A stretch of 60,993 nucleotides of DNA from Pelethousia sp034928145. GTDB taxonomy: Bacteria > Bacillota > Clostridia > Christensenellales > CAG-138. Both the position numbers and the translations under genes were made by a program. Shown one piece after another: positions 31,975 to 40,329 of this stretch. The notes under the pieces are model-generated. The model saw nothing but the letters and a program-made list of their open reading frames with translations. It was not told where the DNA came from and did not search any database. The stretch is from NCBI GenBank assembly GCA_034928145.1, contig JAYFPE010000003.1:1-60993 (forward strand), written 5' to 3'. Positions within the stretch are counted from its first letter, which is position 1. Every line of letters begins with the position of its first letter.

Positions 31975-32795
31975 CCTTTCCCCGCCTCCAATTCCGTAAT
32001 GGTATCCTCCACAGCCTGTTTGAACAGGAAGGCGCGCCATCCTGCGCTGGCGATGCGGTCCGTTCTGGGCGGCTCGGGCAGGCTTTTGAGCGCATCCTCC
32101 GCCCTTTGGCTGGGCGTGCGGCTTTGATCCGCCAGTGCCGCGCATTCCACTAAAAAGGGGAAAGAACAAAGGCCCGAAACGGCCACCCGTACCCCTTCGG
32201 GCGTTTTGAGTGCGGCGAGGGTGATGAGCGGATAGTCGATCTTTTCGTTTTTTACCTTTTTTACATGAACATAGGGCATATCCAGGTATTTCTGCTCTAC
32301 GCAGAAGTAGAGCAGCGCCGTTTCTTCCTCTCGCCGCAAACGGCCGTGGAAGCAATCGGCCAGCCTTTGCTCCACGATCTCTCCCCCGCGAAAGAAGCCT
32401 GCCTGCGCCTCCGCCAAAAGCAGCGGTAAAACGGCCTCGCGGTAGATGATCGTGCCGCAGATATTGCCGCCCAAGGTGATGGCGCCTTGGTTGGTATGGT
32501 CGGATATGCGCCGGGCCGCGCTGCCCAGCAGGGGGAACAGGCCGGATGTGGCCGCTTGCGTCAGCGTCAGGGCCGCGCCCATATGCAGCCCTCCGTTTTC
32601 CATAGCAAGCCTGTTGCATATGGGTATGGCCTTGAGGTCGATCACCGCCTTAGGCGCGATCTCCCCTGCCTGCGCCAGCGTCACGATCTCCGTGCCTCCA
32701 GCCAGGAATTGAAAAGGCTTAGGTGCTTCGCGGATGGCCTGATCCAGCTCTTGCAGGCTCTCGGGGCGATAGTAATCGAAATTGCAGGGAATCAT
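31971..32795 (-). CDS. Molybdenum hydroxylase, FAD-binding subunit
   Basis: This ~274-aa subunit has the FAD-binding PCMH domain with FLAGGTEIVTLAQAG near the N-terminus and GGNICGTIIYREAVLPLLLA for the pyrophosphate and ring contacts (read as TLGGNICGT), then a CO-dehydrogenase flavoprotein C-terminal domain. I start it at the ATG at 32795, which overlaps the large-subunit stop (ATGA); residues before this in the open frame are not homologous. It passes electrons from the Fe-S subunit to NAD+ or another acceptor. Confidence 0.9.
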   Translation of the reverse strand: MIPCNFDYYRPESLQELDQAIREAPKPFQFLAGGTEIVTLAQAGEIAPKAVIDLKAIPICNRLAMENGGLHMGAALTLTQAATSGLFPLLGSAARRISDHTNQGAITLGGNICGTIIYREAVLPLLLAEAQAGFFRGGEIVEQRLADCFHGRLRREEETALLYFCVEQKYLDMPYVHVKKVKNEKIDYPLITLAALKTPEGVRVAVSGLCSFPFLVECAALADQSRTPSQRAEDALKSLPEPPRTDRIASAGWRAFLFKQAVEDTITELEAGKG

Positions 32796-35107
32796 GGCGC
32801 GTCCCCCTGCCCGAGGGCATGCCAAATGCTTTCCGGCGTGAGCGGCAGCATATCGAGCGATATCCCGGCCGCGCAGGAAAGGGCGTTGGCCAGGGCCGCG
32901 GCCATGCCGATCACGCCATGCTCGGAAAAGCCGCGCATGCCGCCCGGCGCATCCGCCTGCGGCGTGGTGACGAACGCTACATCATAGATCGGTTCCTCGC
33001 CGATGCGCAAGAGCTCATAGTTGCGCAGGCTGGAGGTCAAAAGGCGGGCGCTTTCGTCGTAAATATATTCCTCGTTACGCGCCAGGCTTAGACCCATGCT
33101 CATGCCCCCGCGGATCATCGCGGCAGCCGCATCCGCATCCTGTATGGCGCCGATATCCATGCACGTACAGGCCCGAAGCAGCCGGTAGGAATGATCTTTA
33201 GGATCATATTCCACCTCCACGCCCTGTGCGCCCACCGTCCAGGAATGGCCGGTCTTCCCCTTGCCGGTATCCTTCGCCAGGGGGCCGGTATGGCGCATCA
33301 CATGGCTGCCCCTGCCGATGATTTGACTGCCCACCGCATTGCCGCCGCTGAGAATTACGCCGGAAACGAGATCCTGATAGCCCACGCAAAAATCCGGTTC
33401 GCCCTTGAAAAAGACTTTTTCTTGCCCATAATCCAGGTCTTCCTCCGGGCAGCGCAGGATGATCGCCGCCTGGCTGATAAGCTGGCGCAGGGCGTCGTCA
33501 CAGGCGGCGATCACCGCCTTGCCCGCGAGGAAGCTCGAAAGGGAAGCTACAGTCTTCCAATATTCCGGCGTGAGCTTGGTATCCACAGAAAAACATACAT
33601 GCACGCGGCCGGCAGCCATGCGCAGGCGCTGGGCCGCTAAAAGCGCCAGCGTTTCCTTGCCGCCGTTGCCCATCTCCACCACGCCAACATTGAGGTTGGC
33701 GCTGCCGTCGCTATTGAAGGTGAGCACAGCCCCGGCGCTGGCCCGGGTGCTGGGGTTGGGCGTTTTCCACAGCAGGGACACCCCCTTGGCGCGGATCAGG
33801 CCGTTTTCCAACTGCACGCGCTCCCCCGCCTGCCAATCGATCTGGTTGCGGAGGCTGTTGATGCAGGCGATTACATCCCCCAAGTTGCTGGCGTTGGCCT
33901 TGACCATCGTGGGCGTGAAATCACCGGGGCGGATGGCGTTGATCTGTCGCAGCTGCAGTTTATCCATATGCAGCGCGTTTGCCAGCGCATCCAGCGCCCG
34001 CTCCAGGCAAAAGGTATAGGCTTCGTGCGCAAAGCCGCGAAAGGAGGTGGCGTAGGTATGGTTGGTATATACGCACACGGAATCGCAGTATAAATTTTCG
34101 ATATTATACGGCCCACTGCAATCCACGGCAATGGCCTTGGCCATATTGGGGGCGATATCGCAATAGGCCCCGCAATCCAAAAGATATTCCATCCTGGCAG
34201 CGAGGATCTTGCCGTTTGCATCCGCGCCAAGGCGGATGGCCGCCTCTAAGGCCAGCCGGCTGGGGGATGAGGCCATATCCCTGCCACGGCTGTTTTCCAG
34301 CTTAATGGTGAAGCCGGGGAATCGCTGGGCAGCCAGCGCGGCCATATATTCAAGAAAGACCGGGGCTTTGCCGCCAAATGCACCGCCCACGAAGGGCGCT
34401 TCCACCTCCACTTTGCCCATTTCCAGGCCTAAGGCCTTGGATACCAGCGAACGCACCGTATAGGGCGCTTGGGTGGAGCTGCGTATTTTCAGCCTGCCGT
34501 CCGCAAGGAACAGGGCGCTGGCGCAGCGCGGCTCCAGCGCGATGTGATCCGTTTGCGGCAGGTGATAGGTATGTTCCACCACGGCGGCGCATTGCCCAAA
34601 GGCAGCGTCGCTATCGCCCTTGGAAATTCTGTATGAGGAAGCGATATTCATGCCCGGCTGGGGATATATATCCTCCACCAGCTTGGCGTAGTTGCCCAGC
34701 TCCGGGTGCAAAAGCGGCGCGCCCGCCTGCAGGGCTTCATCCGGCGCGTTGATCACGGGCAGGGGGGTGATATCGGCGGTAATAAGCAGGGCGGCGGCTT
34801 CGGCCTGCTGCTGCGTATCCGCAACTACCAGGGCGATGGGTTCCCCCGCGTAGCGCACCCGGCCCGTGGCCAGGATGGGTCGATCCTCCATCAGAATGCC
34901 TGTCAGCGGCAGGCCTGCGCCGCCGCAGATAACCGCGCGCACGCCATCAAGCCGCTCAGCCTCACACGTGTGCACGGCGTGCAGCACGCCATGGCCCACG
35001 CCAGACACGGCATAGGTTGCGTATAGCTGCGGCGGCGCGGCAGTATCCGCCGCGTATTGGGCCTGGCCGCTCACCTTGAGCGGTGCGTCCAAGCGAACCG
35101 TCGTCAT
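32792..35107 (-). CDS. Molybdenum hydroxylase, molybdopterin-binding subunit
   Basis: This 771-aa catalytic subunit has the a/b hammerhead domain (~10-115) and Mo-cofactor domains with GGAFGGK, SFRGFAHEAYTF and GGMRGFSEHG, which carries the catalytic base glutamate. Relative to bovine xanthine oxidase, the residue after GGAFGGK is Ala, not the substrate-binding Glu, and FRGFGGPQ has become FRGFAHEA. The substrate may therefore not be xanthine. No cofactor maturation genes are nearby. First gene of a three-gene ATGA-coupled operon. Confidence 0.9.
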   Translation of the reverse strand: MTTVRLDAPLKVSGQAQYAADTAAPPQLYATYAVSGVGHGVLHAVHTCEAERLDGVRAVICGGAGLPLTGILMEDRPILATGRVRYAGEPIALVVADTQQQAEAAALLITADITPLPVINAPDEALQAGAPLLHPELGNYAKLVEDIYPQPGMNIASSYRISKGDSDAAFGQCAAVVEHTYHLPQTDHIALEPRCASALFLADGRLKIRSSTQAPYTVRSLVSKALGLEMGKVEVEAPFVGGAFGGKAPVFLEYMAALAAQRFPGFTIKLENSRGRDMASSPSRLALEAAIRLGADANGKILAARMEYLLDCGAYCDIAPNMAKAIAVDCSGPYNIENLYCDSVCVYTNHTYATSFRGFAHEAYTFCLERALDALANALHMDKLQLRQINAIRPGDFTPTMVKANASNLGDVIACINSLRNQIDWQAGERVQLENGLIRAKGVSLLWKTPNPSTRASAGAVLTFNSDGSANLNVGVVEMGNGGKETLALLAAQRLRMAAGRVHVCFSVDTKLTPEYWKTVASLSSFLAGKAVIAACDDALRQLISQAAIILRCPEEDLDYGQEKVFFKGEPDFCVGYQDLVSGVILSGGNAVGSQIIGRGSHVMRHTGPLAKDTGKGKTGHSWTVGAQGVEVEYDPKDHSYRLLRACTCMDIGAIQDADAAAAMIRGGMSMGLSLARNEEYIYDESARLLTSSLRNYELLRIGEEPIYDVAFVTTPQADAPGGMRGFSEHGVIGMAAALANALSCAAGISLDMLPLTPESIWHALGQGDAP

Positions 35108-35220
35108 GGTCTCACCCCTTCCGCTCTCTAGTATTGGCCTATCAACCTGGGGCTATGCGGTCAGAGGGGCCGCCCCCAAGCGAAGCGGCCCTCGGATACG
35201 TGGCGACACCTATAGATAAC

Positions 35221-35255
35221 CATGGGCCGCAAAGCGAAAAGCGATGCGGCCCATG
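35221..35255. other. Stable stem-loop in the gap before the Mo hydroxylase operon
   Basis: CATGGGCCGCA (35221-35231) is exactly complementary to 35245-35255. A second weaker pair (GGGCCGC/GCGGCCC) occurs at 35173-35200. Neither is followed by a clear T run. They could shape the leader of the operon or end the 35306 transcript. Confidence 0.45.
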
Positions 35256-35305
35256 ACTTTTATCAGGGATGGCCAACAGGAGCCTTGAAACTTCATCTAT
35301 TGCCC

Positions 35306-35512
35306 TTAACCGAGCTTATTAAAAACGACCGTCTGTTCTTTAAGGGAAATCTTTCCAACCTGATACCCGTATTGGGTTAGTTCCTTTTTATAATTCAAAA
35401 AAGAATGGTCTATCTCGATTCCGGCGATATTGTGGATCTCAGTAAAGGATAGTTTCATTGACGGGCTCCCGCTTTTTTGAACATATTCCCATAGCGCATT
35501 GTACTTGCTCAT
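35306..35512 (-). CDS. Small conserved protein, DUF7662-like
   Basis: This 68-aa soluble protein begins MSKYNALWEYVQKSG, a start shared by a widespread family of small Bacillota proteins (LSFTEIHNIAGIEIDHSFLNY and YGYQVGKISLKEQTVVF also fit). The ATG at 35512 follows GGGAGAGAGG; 16 residues upstream in the open frame overlap the neighbour and lack a ribosome site. It may be co-transcribed with the YbaK-like gene 45 bases upstream. Function unknown. Confidence 0.65.
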   Translation of the reverse strand: MSKYNALWEYVQKSGSPSMKLSFTEIHNIAGIEIDHSFLNYKKELTQYGYQVGKISLKEQTVVFNKLG

Positions 35513-35556
35513 AACGCCTCTCTCCCTACTATTCCCACTTGTATTCAAATAAACAG

Positions 35557-36045
35557 TCAATCCAAATCGCAGAGGACGATGGGGTTCCCGTGCTCCTCCA
35601 CCAGGCTTTTCACATCTTCAAAGGTGAGGAAAACCGTGGCGGTATTCTCCAGCGGGTGGATGCCGACGCGCTTTCCCTCCAGTTCCTTATCAAAAACCAT
35701 GGTCACCCTGCACTGCGCATCGTTCAGAATGCCCGCCGGCGTCACATGGCCCTTTTCCAGCTTTAAGAATTCCCATAGATCATCCTCGCTGGCAAAGGTC
35801 AGCTTGCGGCTGGGTATTCTTTCCCCTAAATGCTTTAGATTAACCGTTTTATGGCCGGCCAGCGTGACCAGGTAATAGCTCCGCTTCTTATCATCACGGA
35901 GGAAAAGGTTCTTGACGATCTGCTCCCGATGGGGGATGTTTTGCGCCTCCACTTCTTCCATCGTATAAACGGCGGGATGCTCGCAGGCCTCGTAAGCGAT
36001 ATGCCGTTGATCCAAAAGGGCATAAAAATCTTCTTTGTGCAGCAA
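35557..36045 (-). CDS. YbaK/ProX-type aminoacyl-tRNA deacylase
   Basis: This 162-aa protein belongs to the prolyl-tRNA-editing (YbaK/ProX/INS) family, which hydrolyses mischarged tRNA in trans. HPAVYTMEEVEAQN, KNLFLRDDKKRSYYLVTLAG (with the catalytic Lys in VKNLFLRD) and GHVTPAGILND are family motifs. It is complete. It lies upstream of the small 35306 gene and is separated from copZ by a terminator. Confidence 0.88.
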   Translation of the reverse strand: MLHKEDFYALLDQRHIAYEACEHPAVYTMEEVEAQNIPHREQIVKNLFLRDDKKRSYYLVTLAGHKTVNLKHLGERIPSRKLTFASEDDLWEFLKLEKGHVTPAGILNDAQCRVTMVFDKELEGKRVGIHPLENTATVFLTFEDVKSLVEEHGNPIVLCDLD

Positions 36046-36110
36046 CTTCTACTCTCCTATCCGCGCGGCGGCCTGAAATTTGTGCCATTATATCATATCC
36101 CGCCGCCAAT

Positions 36111-36143
36111 AAAAAGGGAGAGCGGCACGCTATGCGCCGCTCC
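36111..36143 (-). terminator. Terminator of the copper operon
   Basis: GGGAGAGCGGC (36116-36126) pairs with GCCGCTCCCC (36135-36144) with one mismatch; on the minus strand it is followed by TTTTT. It closes the copA-lipoprotein-copZ transcript. Confidence 0.8.
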
Positions 36144-36151
36144 CCTTGCCT

Positions 36152-36364
36152 TTAATCGATGACATCGTAGCCCTGATCCTCAATCGCCGCCTTGATGGCC
36201 TCGAGGCCGCTCTTGGCAGCGTCGTGCGCCACGGCCACGGTTTTGGCGGCCAAATCCACCTCTACGCCCGCGATGCCGGGCAGGGCGCTCACGGCGCCGG
36301 TTACAGCCTTCACACAATGCTGGCAGGACATGCCATCCACCCGAATGACGCTCTTTTCCATCAC
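36152..36364 (-). CDS. copZ: Copper chaperone CopZ (HMA domain)
   Basis: This 70-aa single heavy-metal-associated domain has the metal motif GMSCQHC (Cys pair at residues ~13 and 16) and the ferredoxin-like bababa pattern. It carries Cu(I) in the cytosol and hands it to CopA. Last gene of the copA operon, 20 bases after the lipoprotein gene, with a GAGGAAATT-type ribosome site. Either of two adjacent ATGs (36364, 36361) can start it. Confidence 0.9.
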   Translation of the reverse strand: MMEKSVIRVDGMSCQHCVKAVTGAVSALPGIAGVEVDLAAKTVAVAHDAAKSGLEAIKAAIEDQGYDVID

Positions 36365-36384
36365 AATTTCCTCCGCTTCTTTAT

Positions 36385-37062
36385 TTATGCTAAGTTAAAA
36401 GGCTTTAACAGCTTATCTACCTCCACCGTTTTGCCGCCCTCGTGCATGGGAACCTTTGCAAAGGTCCAGCCCTCCACAGCATCCGGATCGACCCCGGCGG
36501 CGATCAGCGGTTCGGGATTGAGGGCGAATACGATATCCTTATCGTTGGCTCTTAAATCCTTGGCCCACTCGAACATATTGCCGCCCCCCATGCTCACGCC
36601 AAAGTGATCCATATCGCTGTGGTAGCCGATAGCGTCCGGCGCGAGCCTGACGATCCGTTCATAGGCCCCCAAGGGCGTAGCGTCCCCTTGCGCGGCCTGT
36701 GCACCAAAGTCAACGCCTACGGCGATGGTTTCCCCATCATAATCGTAAGCTTCCGGCAGCTTAGCCGCATCCAGCCCCGCGGCCAGGAAGGGGGCGGCGT
36801 CGAAGATAAGCAGGGCGTCAAGGGAAGTTTGGCTCCAATCCCCGCGCCAGATAAACTTCGCGCCGCCATCCGGCGCTTGGAAGGCCCAGCCCTCCGTCAT
36901 TTCTTCGACCTGCCCCGGCGCGGCCAGCAGCAGCGCTTCAAAGGAATCTGCGGAGCCTTGGCCGATCACGTCGAGACTCTGCCTCAATTGGGCGCAGGCG
37001 GTGGAAAGGAGCAGCAGCGCCGTCAACAGAGAGATCACAAAAATACGTTTGGTGTTTTTCAT
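36385..37062 (-). CDS. Lipoprotein of unknown function inside the copper operon
   Basis: This 225-aa extracytoplasmic lipoprotein has a signal peptide with lipobox STAC (Cys23). I do not recognise its domain. It has a His/Met-rich patch GYHSDMDHFGVSMGGGNMFEW near residue 145-165 (quoted in part: YHSDMDHFGVSMGGGNM) that could bind Cu(I) or Cu(II). It starts two bases after the copA stop and precedes copZ, so it is translated with them. A surface copper-binding or copper-sensing role is inferred from place and the Met/His patch only. Confidence 0.75.
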   Translation of the reverse strand: MKNTKRIFVISLLTALLLLSTACAQLRQSLDVIGQGSADSFEALLLAAPGQVEEMTEGWAFQAPDGGAKFIWRGDWSQTSLDALLIFDAAPFLAAGLDAAKLPEAYDYDGETIAVGVDFGAQAAQGDATPLGAYERIVRLAPDAIGYHSDMDHFGVSMGGGNMFEWAKDLRANDKDIVFALNPEPLIAAGVDPDAVEGWTFAKVPMHEGGKTVEVDKLLKPFNLA

Positions 37063-37064
37063 GG

Positions 37065-39548
37065 TTAAACCGCCTCCCCTTCGGAATGGGTCACCTTGAA
37101 GCCTTTAAGCCGCAGGGCGTTGGTCACCACCGAAACGGAGCTGAGGCTCATGGCCGCGGCGGCGAAGATCGGGTTGAGCAGAGGACCGCCGAACAGGTGC
37201 AGCAGGCCCGCCGCGATAGGGATGCCGATGGAGTTATAGCCAAAGGCCCAGAACAAATTCTGCTTGATGTTGCGGATGGTCCTTTTGCTCAGCTCGATGG
37301 CCGCGGAAACATCCATCAGATCGCTGCGCATGAGCACGATATCAGCGGATTCCATAGCCACATCCGTGCCCGAGCCGATGGCGATGCCCACATCGGCCTG
37401 GGCCAGGGCGGGCGCGTCGTTGATACCGTCTCCCACCATCGCCACCTTGCGGCCCTCGGCCTGCAGCTTTTTGACCTCGCCCGCTTTATCCTGCGGCAGC
37501 ACCTCGGCCAGCACCCGGTCGATGCCCACCTGTTTGGCAATGGCGGCGGCGGTTTTTTGGTTGTCGCCGGTGATCATCGCCACCTGAACGCCCATCTTGT
37601 GCAAACGCTCGATGGCCCGGCGGCTGCTGGGCTTGACTACGTCCGCCACGGCCACGATGCCGCCGAGGGCGTCATCCGCAGCCACATACATCGGGGTCTT
37701 GCCTTCGCCGGCCAGCCTATCCGCCTCGGCCTCGAATGCGCCCAAAGCAACGCCCTGCTCCTCCATCAGCTTGCGGTTGCCCGCGAGAATGGTTTGGCCG
37801 TTGATCTTCGCGCGGATGCCCCGGCCCGTGAGGGCCTCGAAATCCGCTACCTGCATAAGCTCCAGCCCCTTTTCCTGCGCGCCCTGCACGATGGCCTGGC
37901 CCAGCGGGTGCTCGGAAGCTTTTTCGGCGGAGGCGATGAGGCGCATGAGCTCCTCCGTGGAGAAGCCGCCCGCGGGAAGCACATCCGTAACCGTAGGCTT
38001 GCCTTCGGTGATGGTGCCGGTCTTATCGAACACGATGGTATCGACCTTATGCGCCGTTTCCAACGCTTCGCCGCCCTTGATGAGGATGCCGTTCTCCGCG
38101 CCCTTGCCCGTGCCCACCATAATGGCTGTAGGGGTGGCCAGGCCCAGGGCGCAGGGGCAGGCGATGACCAGCACGGAGATGAAGATGGTGAGGCTGAATT
38201 TCACATCCCCGCCCGTGCCGATCAGCCAGGCCAAGCCCGCGATTAGGGCGATGGCCACAACGATGGGCACGAAATAGCCGGATACGATATCCGCCATTTG
38301 GGCGATGGGGGCCTTGGAGCCCTGCGCATCCTCCACCAGCTTGATGATCTGCGCCAGGGCCGTATCGCTGCCGATCTTTTCGGCGCGGAACTGGATGGTG
38401 CCGTTGGTGTTGATCGAGGCGGCGTATACCGCATCCCCCGCCTTTTTATCCACCGGCATGCTCTCGCCGGTGAGCATGGATTCGTCGATGGCCGTATGGC
38501 CGGAAAGCACGGCGCCATCCACCGGGATCTTCGCGCCGGGTTTGACGACGAGGATATCGCCGATCTCCACCTCGTCGATGGGGATCTCCTTTTCCGCGCC
38601 GTCATGGAAAATAATGGCCGTTTTGGGAGCCAGGCCCATCAGCTTTTTGATGGCCTCGCTGGTCTTCCCCTTGGAAACGGTCTCCAGCGTTTTGCCCAGC
38701 ATGATCAGGGCGATGATCACGCCCGCGGTTTCAAAATAGAGCGCGTCCACGGCCATATAATGGCCATTAGCGATCTGAAATACATTATACACGCTGTAGA
38801 TTACAGCAGCCGTGGTGCCGATGGCGATCAGCGAATCCATATTGGGACTGCGCTGCCAAAGCGCCTTGAAGCCCACGGTGTAGAACCTATGCCCCACGGC
38901 AATGATGGGGATCACCAACGCGATCTGCACCAGGCCGTAGATCAGCGGGTAGCGCATGGGTTGCAGCCAGGCCGGGAAGGGCAGGCGCACAAAGCTTATC
39001 ATGGGGGCCATGGCGATATATAAGAGCGGCAAGCCAAAGGCTGCGGCCACGATGAACTTGATCCATTGCAATCGAATGGCCTTTTGCTTGCGCAGGCGGT
39101 CTTCCTCAGCGGCGTCGGTCTTGGCGATCTCCAAGGGCTGATAGCCCGCCTTTTCGATGGCCGCCTTGATGGCGGATTGGCGTATCTTCTGCGGCTCGTA
39201 GGTAACCGTGGCCTTTTCGGTAGCCAGGTTGACCGAGGCGCTCACCACCCCGTCGAGCCGGCTGAGCACCTTTTCGATGCGCTGCGAACAGGCCGCGCAG
39301 GTCATGCCGCCGATGGGGATGGTAACGGTGCTATTTGCCGCCTTTTCCTCCACCTCATAGCCGATTTTGACCACGGTCGCTTTGATATCGGCCAGGGTAG
39401 CATCCTCGCCATATTCCACAAAGAGCTTTTCGCTTGCCAGATTCACCGCAGCCTGCCGCACGCCGGGCAGCTTTTTTACGGCCTTCTCGATGCGCTGGGC
39501 GCAGGCCGCGCAGGTCATGCCGCGAATGCTCAATACCTGACTTTTCAT
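37065..39548 (-). CDS. copA: Copper-exporting P-type ATPase CopA
   Basis: This 827-aa P1B ATPase exports Cu(I). Two N-terminal HMA domains each carry GMTCAAC (residues ~9-15 and ~84-90). Eight membrane helices follow, with the CPC motif in VIACPCALGLATPT, the phosphorylation site DKTGTITEG, HP-locus SEHPLGQAI and hinge GDGINDAPALAQADVGIAIG (read as GDGINDAPAL). The gene heads the operon with the lipoprotein and copZ and is divergent from an HxlR regulator. All catalytic motifs are intact. Confidence 0.95.
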   Translation of the reverse strand: MKSQVLSIRGMTCAACAQRIEKAVKKLPGVRQAAVNLASEKLFVEYGEDATLADIKATVVKIGYEVEEKAANSTVTIPIGGMTCAACSQRIEKVLSRLDGVVSASVNLATEKATVTYEPQKIRQSAIKAAIEKAGYQPLEIAKTDAAEEDRLRKQKAIRLQWIKFIVAAAFGLPLLYIAMAPMISFVRLPFPAWLQPMRYPLIYGLVQIALVIPIIAVGHRFYTVGFKALWQRSPNMDSLIAIGTTAAVIYSVYNVFQIANGHYMAVDALYFETAGVIIALIMLGKTLETVSKGKTSEAIKKLMGLAPKTAIIFHDGAEKEIPIDEVEIGDILVVKPGAKIPVDGAVLSGHTAIDESMLTGESMPVDKKAGDAVYAASINTNGTIQFRAEKIGSDTALAQIIKLVEDAQGSKAPIAQMADIVSGYFVPIVVAIALIAGLAWLIGTGGDVKFSLTIFISVLVIACPCALGLATPTAIMVGTGKGAENGILIKGGEALETAHKVDTIVFDKTGTITEGKPTVTDVLPAGGFSTEELMRLIASAEKASEHPLGQAIVQGAQEKGLELMQVADFEALTGRGIRAKINGQTILAGNRKLMEEQGVALGAFEAEADRLAGEGKTPMYVAADDALGGIVAVADVVKPSSRRAIERLHKMGVQVAMITGDNQKTAAAIAKQVGIDRVLAEVLPQDKAGEVKKLQAEGRKVAMVGDGINDAPALAQADVGIAIGSGTDVAMESADIVLMRSDLMDVSAAIELSKRTIRNIKQNLFWAFGYNSIGIPIAAGLLHLFGGPLLNPIFAAAAMSLSSVSVVTNALRLKGFKVTHSEGEAV

Positions 39549-39605
39549 ACGGGGTCACCTCGTTTCTGACATTTGGCCTTGACAGCAACTTGCCGTCCTA
39601 TTATT

Positions 39606-39633
39606 ATTGTAACCATAATATTCGTTGTGGCAA
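39606..39633 (-). promoter_or_regulatory. Promoter of the copper operon
   Basis: On the minus strand TTGCCA (39633-39628), 16-bp spacer, TACAAT (39611-39606), ~58 bases before copA. A TATTGttCAATA palindrome lies at 39644-39655, just upstream and toward the divergent gene. Confidence 0.55.
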
Positions 39634-39643
39634 GTATGTACTT

Positions 39644-39655
39644 TATTGTTCAATA
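39644..39655. promoter_or_regulatory. Candidate operator between copA and the HxlR gene
   Basis: TATTGTTCAATA is a 5-bp inverted repeat with a 2-base centre placed between the two divergent promoters. It is suited to binding the dimeric winged-helix HxlR protein. No CsoR- or CopY-type operator is visible. Confidence 0.4.
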
Positions 39656-39687
39656 CTATGTAAAACTATAGTAAGGAGGGTTCCTTT

Positions 39688-40047
39688 ATGAAGCGCGACG
39701 AAACCACACTGCATTGCCCTGTGGATGCGACTTTGCGCCTGATCGGCGTCAAATACAAGGCGCTGATTCTTTGGCACCTTTTAAGCGGCCCGCTGCGCCA
39801 TGGCGAATTGCAGCGGCTGATCCCCGCAGCCACACCCAAGATGCTCACGCAGCAGCTGCGCGAGCTGGAAGCGGATGATCTGCTCGCGCGCGAGGTTTTT
39901 CCTGTGGTGCCGCCCAAGGTAGAATATTCGCTCACGGCGCGGGGCAAGAGCCTTAAGCCCATCCTCACCGCCATGTATGAATGGGGCGCGGGCTATATGA
40001 AGGAAAAAGGGCAGGAAATATCCTGCTCCATGCGGTTGGACGTATAA
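39688..40047 (+). CDS. HxlR-family transcriptional regulator
   Basis: This 119-aa winged-helix regulator has the HxlR pattern: an N-terminal Cys (LHCPVDATLRLIG), then KYKALILWHLLSGPLRHGEL and LTQQLRELEADDLLAREVF, and YSLTARGKSL. The N-terminal Cys is used as a redox or electrophile sensor in several relatives. It is divergent from copA with 139 bp between; AAGGAGG precedes the ATG. It may control itself, copA or both. Copper regulation by HxlR would be unusual, so neighbourhood is only weak evidence. Confidence 0.87.
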   Translation: MKRDETTLHCPVDATLRLIGVKYKALILWHLLSGPLRHGELQRLIPAATPKMLTQQLRELEADDLLAREVFPVVPPKVEYSLTARGKSLKPILTAMYEWGAGYMKEKGQEISCSMRLDV

Positions 40048-40050
40048 GCA

Positions 40051-40086
40051 ACAAACATCCCCGGCAGTGCCGGGGATGTTTGTTTG
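40051..40086. terminator. Bidirectional terminator, HxlR gene and ferredoxin gene
   Basis: ACAAACATCCCCGGC (40051-40065) pairs with 40069-40083 around AGT, a 15-bp perfect stem, with T-rich sequence on the plus side and A-rich on the other. Confidence 0.85.
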
Positions 40087-40093
40087 ACAAAGC

Positions 40094-40282
40094 TTATTCC
40101 ACGGTAATTACGGAAACCGGGCAGCCCTCCTGCGCCTCGATGGCGCTCTCTTCGACCTCTTTAGGCACATCCTCCCGATACACTTCGGCCACCCCATCCT
40201 CAGCCATGCGGAAAACCTCGGGGCAGGTATCTGCGCACAGGCCGCAGGATATGCAGCCGCTTCGATCCAATGTCGCTTTCAT
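40094..40282 (-). CDS. [4Fe-4S] ferredoxin
   Basis: This 62-aa monocluster ferredoxin has CISCGLCADTCPEVF near the N-terminus and the fourth ligand in GCPVSVI near the C-terminus. It is acidic, as usual. AAGGAGGA precedes the ATG. It lies 47 bases downstream of the DUF438 gene on the same strand and could feed electrons to the flavodiiron protein encoded upstream. Confidence 0.92.
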   Translation of the reverse strand: MKATLDRSGCISCGLCADTCPEVFRMAEDGVAEVYREDVPKEVEESAIEAQEGCPVSVITVE

Positions 40283-40329
40283 GATGCTCCTCCTTGCTTT
40301 TCGTATATATATGGGCGGCTAAGCGCCGC

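Noticed and set aside
31498..32619. 373-codon reading of the 2Fe-2S subunit
   Set aside because: The first ~215 codons lie out of frame inside the FAD subunit and are Arg/Gly-rich nonsense; the real start is the ATG at 31974.
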